From: Comamonas sp.
Lineage (GTDB): Bacteria; Pseudomonadota; Gammaproteobacteria; Burkholderiales; Burkholderiaceae_C
Length of the DNA stretch: 49,790 nucleotides
Direction of reading: 5' to 3'
NCBI GenBank assembly: GCA_015478895.1
Contig: JADMKK010000001.1
Location: forward strand, 1 to 49,790
Shown: positions 34,952-44,385 of the stretch, piece after piece
Layout of the letters: each line of letters opens with the position of its first letter
Numbering within the stretch: the first letter of the stretch is position 1
Translations under genes and position numbers: made by a program
The notes under the pieces: generated by a model
The model's database searches: none
What the model saw: the letters and a program-made list of their open reading frames with translations, nothing else
What the model was told of the DNA's origin: nothing

Positions 34952-35236
34952 TTAACAGGGGTTCTAAAGTGCTATAGTGCTAAGCTTATGTTACATGCGC
35001 TACTGGTCATCCGTAGCCTTAGTCTCAGAGCGGCACACCTCCCTTTGCCTTCTGGCGTCTCATAACAGGCCGAACGTTCGCAGGAACGCTGTCTGCCTAG
35101 TTTCCATACTCAGCAATCCAACGCATTGGCGCCCAGCCAACACGTTTACGCTATTCCATTTTTAGCATGCAGTGGATGCCACAGCTTGCTTATGGCCTGC
35201 CTGCGTACAGGCCTACTTATAAGAAAAGGGCCTCTG
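34952..35236 (+). promoter_or_regulatory. Candidate promoter and long structured leader of infA
   Basis: About 340 bp separate the upp terminator from the IF-1 start. A candidate promoter is TTAACA (34952-34957) with TATAGT (34973-34978), spacing 15 bp, which is shorter than ideal. The predicted leader would be about 250 nt. Near its end ggcctg (35194-35199) can pair with caggcc (35208-35213), and aggcc of the second arm can also pair with ggcct (35229-35233), which overlaps the AAAAGGG ribosome-binding site. No credible protein is encoded in the leader. Confidence 0.4.
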
Positions 35237-35503
35237 ATGGCAAAAGAAGAACTGATTGAAATGCGTGGCTCCGTGGATGAGGTATTGCCCGATTCCCGTT
35301 TCCGCGTCACCCTGGAAGGTGGCCACAAATTGATCGCCTATACAGGCGGCAAAATGCGCAAATTTCGCATCCGTATCTTGGCAGGCGATCAAGTTTCACT
35401 CGAGATGTCTCCTTACGATTTGAGCAAAGGTCGTATTACTTTCCGTCACCTGCCCCCCCGTCAAGGCGGCGCACCTTCGGCACCTCCCAAGCGCAAGTTT
35501 TAA
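35237..35503 (+). CDS. infA: Translation initiation factor IF-1
   Basis: The 88-residue S1/OB-fold protein starts [19 protein letters not shown] and continues with [32 protein letters not shown], the IF-1 pattern, followed by a short basic tail (SAPPKRKF) beyond the usual ~72 residues. It blocks the ribosomal A site during initiation. It stands alone, away from the ribosomal protein operon; betaproteobacteria often have a second IF-1 copy there. AAAAGGG precedes the ATG, and the long leader suggests post-transcriptional control. Confidence 0.94.
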   Translation: MAKEELIEMRGSVDEVLPDSRFRVTLEGGHKLIAYTGGKMRKFRIRILAGDQVSLEMSPYDLSKGRITFRHLPPRQGGAPSAPPKRKF

Positions 35504-35518
35504 GCTTTTTCGCGAGGC

Positions 35519-36433
35519 TTAGACAGGCAAACGCCCTAAGCTTCGCTGGCTCGCAAATTGATGCTGGATTCCAGTGAGTGGATCCTTAAATTGCAGCGTT
35601 TGCGCCAAAAGCATGAGGGGACGGCTGAAGTCACCCTCTGGGACATCTTCCACCTGCGGATAGAGTCCATCACCTTTGAGCCCAATTCCCAAAGATGCCA
35701 TATGCACACGCAGCTGATGGCGCTTACCGCTAATGGGACTGAGCCGATACCGGCCCCAACGCTGGTTGTGCTCTAGCAGTTGCATGTGCGTAAAACTATT
35801 GCCTGCGCCAGGCACTTCTTGCATGCGTATAAAGTTACCGCTCTCGGCCATACGGCTTTCATACGTTCGAGGAAAAACCAAAGCCGGATTCCAAGGCGCA
35901 ATGGCTTCATAAGTCTTGTCCACCGTTCGCTCGCGGAACAATGCTTGGTAAGCGCCGCGATCCTCGCGCTGAACAGAAAAAAGCACCAACCCCGCTGTAT
36001 CTCGGTCAATGCGGTGCACGGGCGACAAGTCGGGCAAATCGAGCTGTTTTTTCAAACGCACCAATAAAGTGTTTTGCAAATAGCGCCCGCCGGGCACGAC
36101 TGGCAGAAAATGCGGCTTGTCTACCACCACAATGTGCGCGTCTTGATAGAGCACTTGCGCCTCAAACGGCACCTCTGGCTCCGCAGCCACTTCACGGTAG
36201 TAATAAACGCGCAAGCCTTGCAAAAATGGTGTGTCACTATGTACGGGCCTGCCGAACTCGTCGATGACCTCTGAGCGCGCCATACGCTCCATCCAGGTAG
36301 AACGAGCCACCAAAGGAAAGCGCTGCAATAGAAAGCCCAAAGTACTGCCGCTGCCTTGGCTGGGCAGTACCACGCAACTCGGTTTTACGCCATCGCGCGC
36401 AGCCAGAACTTGAGGATCTTCGGTGTTATACAT
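35519..36433 (-). CDS. RluA-type pseudouridine synthase
   Basis: The 304-residue protein contains the RluA catalytic motif HRIDRDTAGLVLFS with the catalytic Asp, preceded by the VVDKPHFLPVVPGG segment and followed by SGKRHQLRVHMASLG and GDGLYP. It isomerises uridine in rRNA or tRNA. Which position it modifies cannot be decided from sequence. The ATG at 36433 is preferred, since the longer form would add a hydrophobic leader not expected in a cytoplasmic enzyme. It ends 16 bp from the convergent infA. Confidence 0.9.
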   Translation of the reverse strand: MYNTEDPQVLAARDGVKPSCVVLPSQGSGSTLGFLLQRFPLVARSTWMERMARSEVIDEFGRPVHSDTPFLQGLRVYYYREVAAEPEVPFEAQVLYQDAHIVVVDKPHFLPVVPGGRYLQNTLLVRLKKQLDLPDLSPVHRIDRDTAGLVLFSVQREDRGAYQALFRERTVDKTYEAIAPWNPALVFPRTYESRMAESGNFIRMQEVPGAGNSFTHMQLLEHNQRWGRYRLSPISGKRHQLRVHMASLGIGLKGDGLYPQVEDVPEGDFSRPLMLLAQTLQFKDPLTGIQHQFASQRSLGRLPV

Positions 36434-36490
36434 AACTCGCTCAGCAGATTGCACTTGCAAACAGGATAAGAGAAAAATCACGCTCTAACC

Positions 36491-36515
36491 CATATACAGC
36501 AAGGGCTAGCTGCTC
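36491..36515 (-). repeat. Partial dispersed repeat
   Basis: catatacagcaagggctagc followed by tgctc matches the second half of copy 2 (24722-24755; agcaagggcgggtagct). It lies between waaA and the pseudouridine synthase gene. Confidence 0.45.
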
Positions 36516-36541
36516 ATATTTTCGTCAAAAGGCAGCACTGA

Positions 36542-37834
36542 CTAGTGACCCCTCGCCACTGTGGCAATTGCCTGTGCCGTTGCCTGTGCAGCACCACGGT
36601 GGGACTGTGCAAACGCCAAAGCCATTTTGCGTGCGCGCTGCAATGCGTCGGCATCCCGAGCCAAAGCAGTGGCCAGCTGAACGCCCTGCTCCATGTCCAG
36701 CACTCGAAAAGCAGCACCGACTTCACACGCGCTTTGCGACGCCTGCGCAAAGTTAAAGGTATGAGGCCCCAGCACCATCGGGCACGCGCAAGCAGCGGCC
36801 TCAATCAAGTTTTGCCCACCGAGGGGCTCAAAACTTCCGCCCAATAGTCCGATATGGGCACTGGCGTAATACAGCGGCATTTCACCTACGCTATCACCCA
36901 GCCAGACGTCCACATCGGTGGGCGGCGTGCCATCGCCCCACTGGCTGCGGCGTGCGACCTTCAGCCCCGCGCTTACCAGCAAATCATGCACTGCATCAAA
37001 ACGCTGCGGATGGCGTGGAACGATCAGCCATTGGCACTGGCCCGCCACGCCATGGAATTTGCGCCCGCCCCATTGGGCCACCCATTGCGCTTCTTCCCCT
37101 TCCCGTGAGCTGGCCACAATCACAACAGGCCGATGACTCGCCGTGCGCCAAGTGGCTCCTTGCGTTAACAGTGCCGAATCAGGCTGAACATCAAACTTCA
37201 AGTTACCTAGCACCGCTTGCACCGGCGCGCCCAGACTGCGCAGGCGGTCGGCGTCCATTTCCGTCTGTGCCCACACTGCACGCAAAGCAGCATAAGTGGG
37301 ACGAAAGAGCGAAGGCCAGCGCTGCGTGCCCGCTTGCGACTTTTCATTTAAGCGGGCATTGGCAACCACCAAGGGCACACCTTCAGCCTTGCAGGCTTGC
37401 ACCAGATTGGGCCAGATTTCGGTTTCCATCAGCACGCCCACTGCCGGCTGAAATTGCCGCAAAAACCGATGCACCGCACCGCGGCTGTCCCAAGGTTGCC
37501 AAACTTGCAAATCTCCGGGCAACAGGAGCTTGCGCCCTTCCGCCCGCCCGGTGGCAGTGCCATGCGTTAGCAGCAAGCGCATACCGGGAAGACTGCGTCG
37601 CAGTTCATGCACCAACAATGCAGCCGCACGCGTCTCCCCCAGGGAGACCGCATGCACCCATACCCACTGGCCTGCGCCATCTCGCCCCAGATCTTTTGGG
37701 GTGTAGTGCCCGAACCGTTCAGGCACCGCGTGTGCATACCCAGGCTCTGCAATGGCCCGCCGGCGCAACTTGCGCCTCAACACAGGTTGCGCCAGCCAAG
37801 CCAGCGCAGAGTAGGCAAACAGACTCCAGTTCAT
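36542..37834 (-). CDS. waaA: 3-deoxy-D-manno-octulosonic acid (Kdo) transferase
   Basis: The 430-residue glycosyltransferase (family GT30) attaches Kdo to lipid A at the inner face of the cytoplasmic membrane. It has an N-terminal membrane anchor (NWSLFAYSALAWLAQPVL), HAVSLGETRAA, METEIWPNL, then GDSVGEMPLYYASAHIGLLGGSF and GGQNLIEAAAC with GPHTFNF, all typical. The start ATG at 37834 is favoured over an upstream GTG because the anchor begins there. It marks the cell as a lipopolysaccharide producer. It follows the phosphomutase gene closely. Confidence 0.95.
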   Translation of the reverse strand: MNWSLFAYSALAWLAQPVLRRKLRRRAIAEPGYAHAVPERFGHYTPKDLGRDGAGQWVWVHAVSLGETRAAALLVHELRRSLPGMRLLLTHGTATGRAEGRKLLLPGDLQVWQPWDSRGAVHRFLRQFQPAVGVLMETEIWPNLVQACKAEGVPLVVANARLNEKSQAGTQRWPSLFRPTYAALRAVWAQTEMDADRLRSLGAPVQAVLGNLKFDVQPDSALLTQGATWRTASHRPVVIVASSREGEEAQWVAQWGGRKFHGVAGQCQWLIVPRHPQRFDAVHDLLVSAGLKVARRSQWGDGTPPTDVDVWLGDSVGEMPLYYASAHIGLLGGSFEPLGGQNLIEAAACACPMVLGPHTFNFAQASQSACEVGAAFRVLDMEQGVQLATALARDADALQRARKMALAFAQSHRGAAQATAQAIATVARGH

Positions 37835-37867
37835 CACAGCAGCCCAATGATTGCTGCGCACATGGAC

Positions 37868-39256
37868 TTAGTGCGCAGCATTGCCAACTTGCGCGCCGGG
37901 CTTGACGCGCTCCAGCAATGCCAGCATTTCGCCTTCAATACGCTCCAGCGCTGCCTGGGTTTGACCCTCAAAGCGAAGCACCAACACCGGGGTGGTGTTG
38001 CTCGCACGAATCAAACCAAATCCATCAGGCCAGTCCACACGCAAGCCATCAATCGTGCTGATTTGTGCAGGTTGCGCAAAACTTGCCGCAGCCATGGCCT
38101 GCAACTGGGCAGTTAACGCATGCGGCTCACCTTCCGCACAGGCGACATTCAATTCAGGGGTAGAGAAGCTGGTGGGCAGTGCATTGAGCAAAGCACTCGG
38201 ATCGCGCTCTCGGCTCACGATCTCCAGCAAACGGCAACCAGCGTAGGTGCCGTCATCAAAGCCATACCAGCGCTCTTTGAAAAAAATGTGTCCGCTCATC
38301 TCACCGCCGAGTGGCGAGTTCACTTCCTTCATGCGTGCCTTGACCAAGGAGTGCCCGGTCTTGTACATCTCCGGCACGCCTCCGGCTTCACGCACGGCTG
38401 GGGCCAGGCGCTGTGTGCATTTCACATCAAACAAAATAGTACCGCCGGGTACGCGCGTCAGCACGTCTTTGGCAAACAGCATCATCTGGCGATCCGGGTA
38501 AATGGTTTGACCATCTTTGGTAACGATGCCCAATCGATCACCGTCACCATCAAACGCCAGGCCCAGCTCTGCATCGGTCTCTTGCAAGGCTTTCACCACG
38601 TCGCGCAAGTTTTCAGGTTTGCTGGGGTCTGGATGGTGGTTGGGGAAGGTGCCATCCACTTCGGAAAATAATTCCACCACTTCGCAACCAAGCGCCCGAA
38701 AAATAGCGGGCGCAGTATCACCCGCCACACCATTGCCACAATCCACCACGATCTTCATGGGCCGCGCCAGCTTTACATCACCCACGATGCGGGCGGTGTA
38801 GTCAGCCAATACATTGGCGCTGCGAATGCTGCCACTGTTATTGAGCACCCAGCTTTCAGCTTGCATGGTTTGGTACAAGGCCTGAATTTCAGCGCCATAA
38901 ATGGCACGACCTGCCAACACCATTTTGAAGCCGTTGTAGTCCTTGGGATTGTGGCTACCGGTCACCATAATGCCGCTCTGACACAAGGTGCAAGCAGCAA
39001 AATACAGCATGGGCGTCGTACACATGCCCACGTCGATCACTTCAATGCCCACATCCACCAAGCCTGCCATCAAGGCCTGACTGAGCGCAGGGCCAGACAA
39101 ACGTCCATCACGCCCCACCGCCACGGTAGTTTCACCTTCAGCCAAAGCTGCCTGGCCGAATGCGCGGCCTAAGCCCCGGGCAACTTCTTCAGTCAACGTG
39201 CTCGGCACAATGCCGCGAATGTCATAGGCTTTGAATATAGAAGCGGCAATCTGCAC
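37868..39256 (-). CDS. Phosphomannomutase/phosphoglucomutase
   Basis: The 462-residue alpha-D-phosphohexomutase (AlgC/ManB type) starts IFKAYDIRGIVPSTL, has the phosphoserine motif VTGSHNPKDYNGFK, the metal-binding loop DGDGDR and the sugar-binding segment LGGEMSGHIFF. It interconverts 6- and 1-phosphates of mannose or glucose for polysaccharide and lipopolysaccharide precursors, which fits the neighbouring waaA. The GTG at 39256 is chosen because AAGGA lies 7 nt upstream; a further GTG at 39286 has no such site. Confidence 0.94.
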   Translation of the reverse strand: MQIAASIFKAYDIRGIVPSTLTEEVARGLGRAFGQAALAEGETTVAVGRDGRLSGPALSQALMAGLVDVGIEVIDVGMCTTPMLYFAACTLCQSGIMVTGSHNPKDYNGFKMVLAGRAIYGAEIQALYQTMQAESWVLNNSGSIRSANVLADYTARIVGDVKLARPMKIVVDCGNGVAGDTAPAIFRALGCEVVELFSEVDGTFPNHHPDPSKPENLRDVVKALQETDAELGLAFDGDGDRLGIVTKDGQTIYPDRQMMLFAKDVLTRVPGGTILFDVKCTQRLAPAVREAGGVPEMYKTGHSLVKARMKEVNSPLGGEMSGHIFFKERWYGFDDGTYAGCRLLEIVSRERDPSALLNALPTSFSTPELNVACAEGEPHALTAQLQAMAAASFAQPAQISTIDGLRVDWPDGFGLIRASNTTPVLVLRFEGQTQAALERIEGEMLALLERVKPGAQVGNAAH

Positions 39257-39465
39257 GAACGGTTCCTTGGTAGATGGTTCAACCACAACAAAAAATTACG
39301 GCGCACCCTGTGCGCCTGCTCGCATTTTAGGGCTCTATCTGTTGACCCAACCCCTGTGGGCAGTGGATAACAAATAAACAAGCCGTTCAAGGGAAAGCCC
39401 CCCTTTTCTCTCCCAAGGCTGGCAAGCAGCATTGCGACCACCCTACATACGGAGAAGCACCGCCG

Positions 39466-42198
39466 ATGCCCGCGCTCAGATCCACGCCTGCAAGTTTGCT
39501 CCACCGCTCTACGGCGGCAAACTGGATATTCAAGGCTGCACCCCTCCTGTCGCTACCTTGGCTGTGGCACTTGGCGAACTTGCCGCAGACACCTGCTTTG
39601 TGGTGGGGGCCCCAATGGAACTGGCTCAATATCCCCTGGCTGCTTACCGCTGGGGCCATCACCATACTGGTATGGCACTTTACGCAAAAAAGCTATCTGG
39701 GGCATCGCGCCAAGCATTCGATCTACAGCACTGCTTACCGGACACTCCCCGACCCTGCAGGCATCACCGCGCTGGAAGATGGCCGCTTTGTGGATGTTAA
39801 TCCTGCTTTTTGCACCTTGCTTGGACTGAGCCAGCAGGAAGTTTTAGGGCACACCAATCAAGAGCTCCAGGTATACGCTACGCCCCACGAAAGAAGCAAA
39901 CTGCTCAATGAACTGAAGCTCAAAGGTCGCGTTGATCGGTTGCGCATTCTCTGTCGCAGAGGCGATGAAATCATCCCCGGGACGATCTCTGCGGTTCCCA
40001 TCGAAGTGCAAGGTGAAGCCTGCATGCTCTTTGTCTTTCACGACACGCGCGTACAAGAACAAACCGTTCAGGAGCTACACGCTCGCAATCGAACTTTGAT
40101 GCAGGCAGGCTACTTGGCCAGATTGGGCGCCTGGGAAGATCGACGCGGTCAGGGTCTGGTGTACTGGTCTGAGGTTTGCTATGACATGCACGGGCTATCC
40201 CACGACAGCCCTTTACCTTCTGACTACCTGAACACTTTTGTGGCCCCAGAGCACCGGGACCGCATGCGCAGCCAATTGCAGCACTGTCTGCGTGCACGCA
40301 CGGATTGGGAAATTGAAATCCAAATTATCCGCACCGATGGCAAAAAGCTGTGGGTCCGGACTCGCGGTGAAGCCATTCTGGATGCAGACGGAAAGATCAC
40401 CGCCATGCGGGGTGTGATGCAAGATATTGATGCGCAAAAACGCCAGGAGGAATCCATCCGAGAACGTGAAGCACTGCTCTCCATCACGCTAGAGGCCGCA
40501 GCCCTTGGGCGCTGGGACTGGGATTTGCACAGCGGCATGGTCAACGGCGACATGTTCTGGTGCTCGCTCAATAGTCTGCAACTTGTTGAAGGCCCCTCCA
40601 GCCTGGGGAAATCCGGCAACCAGTGGCACTGGACAGAATTGATGAGCAGCCACGATGTACCGCGCTGCAATACCGAGTTGATCCGCCACATCGAAAATCC
40701 CGACGACGGCCCCTTTGACATCACGTGGCGCATTCAACCCATCAACAGCCAATCGCGCTGGTTGCGCTCTATCGGCAAAGTGGTGAGCTACGATTTGCAC
40801 GGCCGCGCCATGCGCATGCTCGGGGTCTGCCTGGATGTCACTACCCAGCAAGAGCAAAAGAACAATCTCCAGCAACTTGCACACTTTGATCCCCTGACAG
40901 GGTTGGCCAACCGCATTGAACTTGCGGCAAGGCTGAGCGAATGCCTCATCCAGGCCAGACAACGCCTCCACCTTTTGGGTGTGGTGTATTTGGATTTAGA
41001 CGGCTTTAAGCCGGTCAACGACCGTTTGGGTCATGACGCTGGAGATCGCTTATTGGTGCTCGTCGCCAAGCGACTGCAACATGCTTTGCGCGCGCATGAC
41101 TGCGTCGCTCGATTCGGTGGCGATGAATTTGTATTGCTGCTCAATGAACTTCACTCCCGCGCGCAGTGCGAAGCCTTGCTCTCGCGCATCATGGAAAGCA
41201 TTGCGCGGCCCTACGCGCTGGATACAGAGCAGGTTCAAATCACCGCCAGCATGGGCTACACCCTGTACCCCGAAGATGATGCCGACGAAGATACGCTGGT
41301 GCGCCATGCCGACCAGGCCATGTACCAAGCCAAGCAGGCGGGGCGCAACCGTTTCCAAGCGTTTGACGCGGCTTTAGAGCGCAACCAACGCGAGCAGCGT
41401 CTGAAAAGCATGCGCGTACGCGAGGGGCTGGAAGGCGGAGAATTTGCGCTGTTTGTGCAGCCCAAAGTCGACATGTCGCAAAGACGCGTGATCGGCGTTG
41501 AAGCGCTGGCGCGCTGGAAGCACCCGGAGCGCGGAATTTTAGCGCCCCATGAATTTTTGCCCCTGGTGGAAGGCAGTGAGCTAGAAGTCCCATTTGGCCA
41601 ATGGGCCCTGCTCACGGGCATCCGAACCATTGAGCAATTAATGGCGCAGGGCCTGCACCTTCAGGTGGCCGTCAACATCTCGGCACGCCATCTGCAGCAG
41701 CCCGGCTTTGCACAATGGGTCAAAGAACTGCTGCACGCCCACCCCCACATTCCACCCCAATTGCTAGACCTGGAAATCACCGAGAGCGCCGCGCTCTATG
41801 ACATTGACCATGTGGCCCAGGAACTCAAACAGCTGCGCGAATTGCAAGTGAGCGTGTCACTGGATGACTTTGGAACCGGCTACTCTTCGCTGACCTATTT
41901 GCGCAGACTGCCTTTGGACACGCTCAAAATTGATCGCAGCTTTGTGCGCGACATGATGAATGACCCCAGTGACTTCGCCATTGTTCAAGGCGTTGCCAGT
42001 CTGGCCCATTCATTTGGCTACAGCGTGGTCGCGGAGGGTGTGGAAACACACGAGCAATGCCTGACGCTCGAGCGCATGGGCTGCAAATTGGCCCAAGGTT
42101 TTTTCTTTGCCAAACCCATGCCGGCAGAAGCACTGGCCATGTGGCTTGCCGACTGGGAAGCCCCAGCGCCCAACGCGCACCGGGTACCGCTGCATTGA
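39466..42198 (+). CDS. Membrane PAS-GGDEF-EAL cyclic-di-GMP signalling protein
   Basis: The 910-residue protein has two hydrophobic segments near the N-terminus (about residues 24-38 and 52-68), three PAS-like regions (about 85-200, 215-330 and 335-470, the later two with PAC-like RGVMQDIDAQK and LGVCLDVTTQQ ends), then a GGDEF domain with intact RFGGDEF near 551 and an EAL domain with EAL near 679, NIS, ITES, DDFGTGYSSL and AEGVET. Both domains keep their catalytic residues, so it could make and degrade cyclic-di-GMP. The signal sensed is unknown. It is divergent from the phosphomutase gene. Confidence 0.95.
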   Translation: MPALRSTPASLLHRSTAANWIFKAAPLLSLPWLWHLANLPQTPALWWGPQWNWLNIPWLLTAGAITILVWHFTQKSYLGHRAKHSIYSTAYRTLPDPAGITALEDGRFVDVNPAFCTLLGLSQQEVLGHTNQELQVYATPHERSKLLNELKLKGRVDRLRILCRRGDEIIPGTISAVPIEVQGEACMLFVFHDTRVQEQTVQELHARNRTLMQAGYLARLGAWEDRRGQGLVYWSEVCYDMHGLSHDSPLPSDYLNTFVAPEHRDRMRSQLQHCLRARTDWEIEIQIIRTDGKKLWVRTRGEAILDADGKITAMRGVMQDIDAQKRQEESIREREALLSITLEAAALGRWDWDLHSGMVNGDMFWCSLNSLQLVEGPSSLGKSGNQWHWTELMSSHDVPRCNTELIRHIENPDDGPFDITWRIQPINSQSRWLRSIGKVVSYDLHGRAMRMLGVCLDVTTQQEQKNNLQQLAHFDPLTGLANRIELAARLSECLIQARQRLHLLGVVYLDLDGFKPVNDRLGHDAGDRLLVLVAKRLQHALRAHDCVARFGGDEFVLLLNELHSRAQCEALLSRIMESIARPYALDTEQVQITASMGYTLYPEDDADEDTLVRHADQAMYQAKQAGRNRFQAFDAALERNQREQRLKSMRVREGLEGGEFALFVQPKVDMSQRRVIGVEALARWKHPERGILAPHEFLPLVEGSELEVPFGQWALLTGIRTIEQLMAQGLHLQVAVNISARHLQQPGFAQWVKELLHAHPHIPPQLLDLEITESAALYDIDHVAQELKQLRELQVSVSLDDFGTGYSSLTYLRRLPLDTLKIDRSFVRDMMNDPSDFAIVQGVASLAHSFGYSVVAEGVETHEQCLTLERMGCKLAQGFFFAKPMPAEALAMWLADWEAPAPNAHRVPLH

Positions 42199-42353
42199 GA
42201 CAATGATGCAGCCACTTCGATCTTGCAAAGTGTCCAAATTTGTATTTTTTAATAGCAGCTCCCCGTGCATTTCTCTGGGTTTCAGATATAAAACTATTTA
42301 AAACCGTTCAAGACAGACGGGAAGCAGCTATTAATTTGTAAGCACTTTTACCC
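42199..42353. other. Convergent intergenic region
   Basis: This 155-bp gap between the GGDEF-EAL gene and smpB has two strings, aatagcagct and agcagctattaattt, that resemble ends of the dispersed repeat. I see no clear terminator hairpin. Confidence 0.3.
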
Positions 42354-42827
42354 TTAACGGTTGCGGCTCTTCATGGCGCGCTCCACTTCGCGCTTGCCTT
42401 CGCGGTCACGGATCACATCGCGCTTGTCGTGCTCGCCCTTGCCTTTGGCCAAGGCGATATCGCATTTGACCAGCCCGTTTTTCCAGTGCAGGTTCACAGG
42501 CACCAAGGTAAAGCCTTTTTGCTCCACCTTGCCAATCAGGCGCTTGATGTCGTCTTTCTTCATCAGCAACTTTTTAATGCGCGCTGCATCGGGGCTGACG
42601 TGCGTGGAGGCCGTTTTGAGCGGCTGAATCTGGCAACCAATCAAAAACAGCTCGCCTTCCTTGATGATGACGTAGCCATCCGTCAATTGCGCCTTGCCAC
42701 TGCGCAAGGCTTTGACTTCCCAGCCGTGCAACACAATGCCGGCTTCATGGCGTTCTTCAAAGTAATAGTTGAACGCTGCTTTTTTGTTATCCGCGATGCG
42801 GGATGGGGTTTCTGTTTTAGTGGCCAT
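42354..42827 (-). CDS. smpB: SsrA-binding protein
   Basis: The 157-residue protein binds tmRNA and brings it to stalled ribosomes for trans-translation. It has the family pattern [36 protein letters not shown] and the basic C-terminal tail ([21 protein letters not shown]) that enters the mRNA channel. It is divergent from ratA, a conserved arrangement in many proteobacteria. No tmRNA gene was recognised in the window. Confidence 0.97.
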   Translation of the reverse strand: MATKTETPSRIADNKKAAFNYYFEERHEAGIVLHGWEVKALRSGKAQLTDGYVIIKEGELFLIGCQIQPLKTASTHVSPDAARIKKLLMKKDDIKRLIGKVEQKGFTLVPVNLHWKNGLVKCDIALAKGKGEHDKRDVIRDREGKREVERAMKSRNR

Positions 42828-42979
42828 GGGTCTTTCAGGGCGGGTGACCCGCAGTTGCCGGGCACTACCTACAATGGGCGTTTCTCCCGCAGAATAAGTA
42901 ATTCTAGTTTCTCCAGCGCCGCGTAGGCGGTTAGGTGCTGCAATGCCCTAAGCTTGCGCCGTGCTGGTTTTGTGCTTTC

Positions 42980-43420
42980 ATGAAAAACGTTAACAAGTCC
43001 GTCCTTATTTGGTATAGCCCCGAAGAAATGTTTGCCCTGGTGGCCGACGTAGCGCGCTATCCGGAATTTCTGCCTTGGTGTTCGCACACCAAGGTGCTGG
43101 AGCAAGATGCCACCAGCATGACGGCTGAAGTGGGCATGTCCATGGGGGCGCTGCGCAAATCCTTTGTGACACGCAATGTGCATGAAGGCAGAACCAAGAT
43201 CAGCATGCGCCTGGTCAAAGGCCCCTTTTCGCGCTTGGAAGGCCACTGGATTTTCCACCCTGTGGGCGATGGCACCCAACGCGCGTGCAAAGTCCAATTA
43301 CAGCTGGATTACGGTTTTGACAGCGTGGCTGTTGCCACGCTGATTGGCCCGATCTTTGATCGCATCGCCAACTCCATGGTGGATGCTTTTATCAAGCGCG
43401 CTGAAAAAGTGTATGGATAA
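42980..43420 (+). CDS. ratA: RatA/COQ10-type START-domain protein
   Basis: The 146-residue protein has the polyketide-cyclase/START pattern of RatA: SVLIWYSPEEMFALVADVARYPEFLPWC and the C-terminal IANSMVDAFIKRAEKVYG. The family is linked to ubiquinone function (COQ10), and E. coli RatA was described as inhibiting 70S ribosome formation. Which applies here is not known. The start at 42980 is chosen by similarity; the ribosome-binding site is weak. It overlaps rnfH by 8 bp. Confidence 0.93.
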   Translation: MKNVNKSVLIWYSPEEMFALVADVARYPEFLPWCSHTKVLEQDATSMTAEVGMSMGALRKSFVTRNVHEGRTKISMRLVKGPFSRLEGHWIFHPVGDGTQRACKVQLQLDYGFDSVAVATLIGPIFDRIANSMVDAFIKRAEKVYG

Positions 43421-43742
43421 GCCCGGCTGGCTGAACTTGCAAGTGGTCTGGGTCGACGTTCAAGGCCAAGTGCAAGAACGCTCCTTGCAGCTCACTTCAG
43501 GCAGCACCTTGCAGCAGGGTTTGGAAGCCTGTGGCGTCACCCCTCAAGCACACAGCGCATACGGTATTTGGGGACGTACCAAACCGCTGGACTCCCCACT
43601 TCAAGAGGGTGATCGGCTGGAAGCTTACCAAGCACTCAAAGTAGATCCCAAAATAGCTCGCCGCGAGCGTTTTGCCCAACAAGGCGCGCGTGGCGCTGGC
43701 CTTTTTGCCTCACGCCGCGCCAACAGCAAGGCAGGCTATTGA
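43413..43742 (+). CDS. rnfH: RnfH family ubiquitin-like protein
   Basis: The 109-residue protein belongs to the RnfH family of beta-grasp, ubiquitin-like proteins (LNLQVVWVDVQGQ; GIWGRTKPLDSPLQEGDRLEAYQALKVDPKIARRERF). The ATG at 43413 overlaps the ratA stop region, as is usual for the ratA-rnfH pair. Its function is not established. It ends only 18 bp from the convergent DUF4124 gene. Confidence 0.93.
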   Translation: MDKPGWLNLQVVWVDVQGQVQERSLQLTSGSTLQQGLEACGVTPQAHSAYGIWGRTKPLDSPLQEGDRLEAYQALKVDPKIARRERFAQQGARGAGLFASRRANSKAGY

Positions 43743-43760
43743 GCTGCCTGCAGCTTTTGT

Positions 43761-44294
43761 TTATTGGCGTGGTGCTGCGCCGCACTCGCTTTGAATGACG
43801 GCTTGCGCACGCTGGAGCTGTTGCTGACGCTGCGTATCACTCAGAAAGCCCTGCTCACCTTTTTCATTGATGTGGGCCAACATCCTGCCTGACTGCAAGG
43901 TCGTCTGAGCAGCTTGTGCCTGTTGGCAATTGGCTTGCCGCTGCTGCGCCAGTTTGGCGGCCTCTTGCTTCGCTTTGGCCTCTTGCGCTTTCAGTTGGGC
44001 AGCTTCCTGGGCCTTTCGTGCAGTGTCCTCTTTATCCTGGGTGACTCGCGCGGCAGGATCTCTGGCGTCTTGCAGTGCCGCTGCCGCAGTCGTGCCAGCA
44101 GCGGTTTCTGGCTGCAAAGCGGCTGCAGGGATGGGGCGCTTCAGAATTTTTTGCTGCCCAATATGCGCAGGAGGTGCTCTGTCACTGAAGACCTGCCGAC
44201 CATCGGCATCCACCCATTGCCACTGAGCCAACGCGCTGCAGGAAAAAGCACTGAGCGCGGCAAAAATCCAGATTTTTTGGGCTTTCATGCGCAT
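43761..44294 (-). CDS. DUF4124 domain secreted or periplasmic protein
   Basis: The 177-residue protein has a signal peptide ([17 protein letters not shown]) followed by the DUF4124 pattern [19 protein letters not shown]. The middle is a coiled, charged Ala/Lys/Gln region (about 85-130, repeated [26 protein letters not shown] units), and the C-terminus has a Cys. Start 44294 or 44288 are both possible. Function unknown. It is divergent from guaB. Confidence 0.88.
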   Translation of the reverse strand: MRMKAQKIWIFAALSAFSCSALAQWQWVDADGRQVFSDRAPPAHIGQQKILKRPIPAAALQPETAAGTTAAAALQDARDPAARVTQDKEDTARKAQEAAQLKAQEAKAKQEAAKLAQQRQANCQQAQAAQTTLQSGRMLAHINEKGEQGFLSDTQRQQQLQRAQAVIQSECGAAPRQ

Positions 44295-44332
44295 CAGTTT
44301 ATCTCTGCACCACAGGGTTTCTTGTTGCAAGT

Positions 44333-44364
44333 TTGTCACGACCAACTGGGAGCAAAGCTACAAT
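44333..44364 (+). promoter_or_regulatory. Candidate guaB promoter
   Basis: TACAAT at 44359-44364 lies 21 bp upstream of the guaB ATG and is a good -10 match. The nearest -35-like string, TTGTCA at 44333-44338, is 20 bp away, longer than ideal. GGAG follows as ribosome-binding site. Confidence 0.35.
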
Positions 44365-44385
44365 CTTTCTTTTGGAGCCTTCACA

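Noticed and set aside
34977-35165. A small protein encoded in the infA leader
   Set aside because: The composition is not protein-like and no ribosome-binding site precedes it; a structured leader explains the region better.
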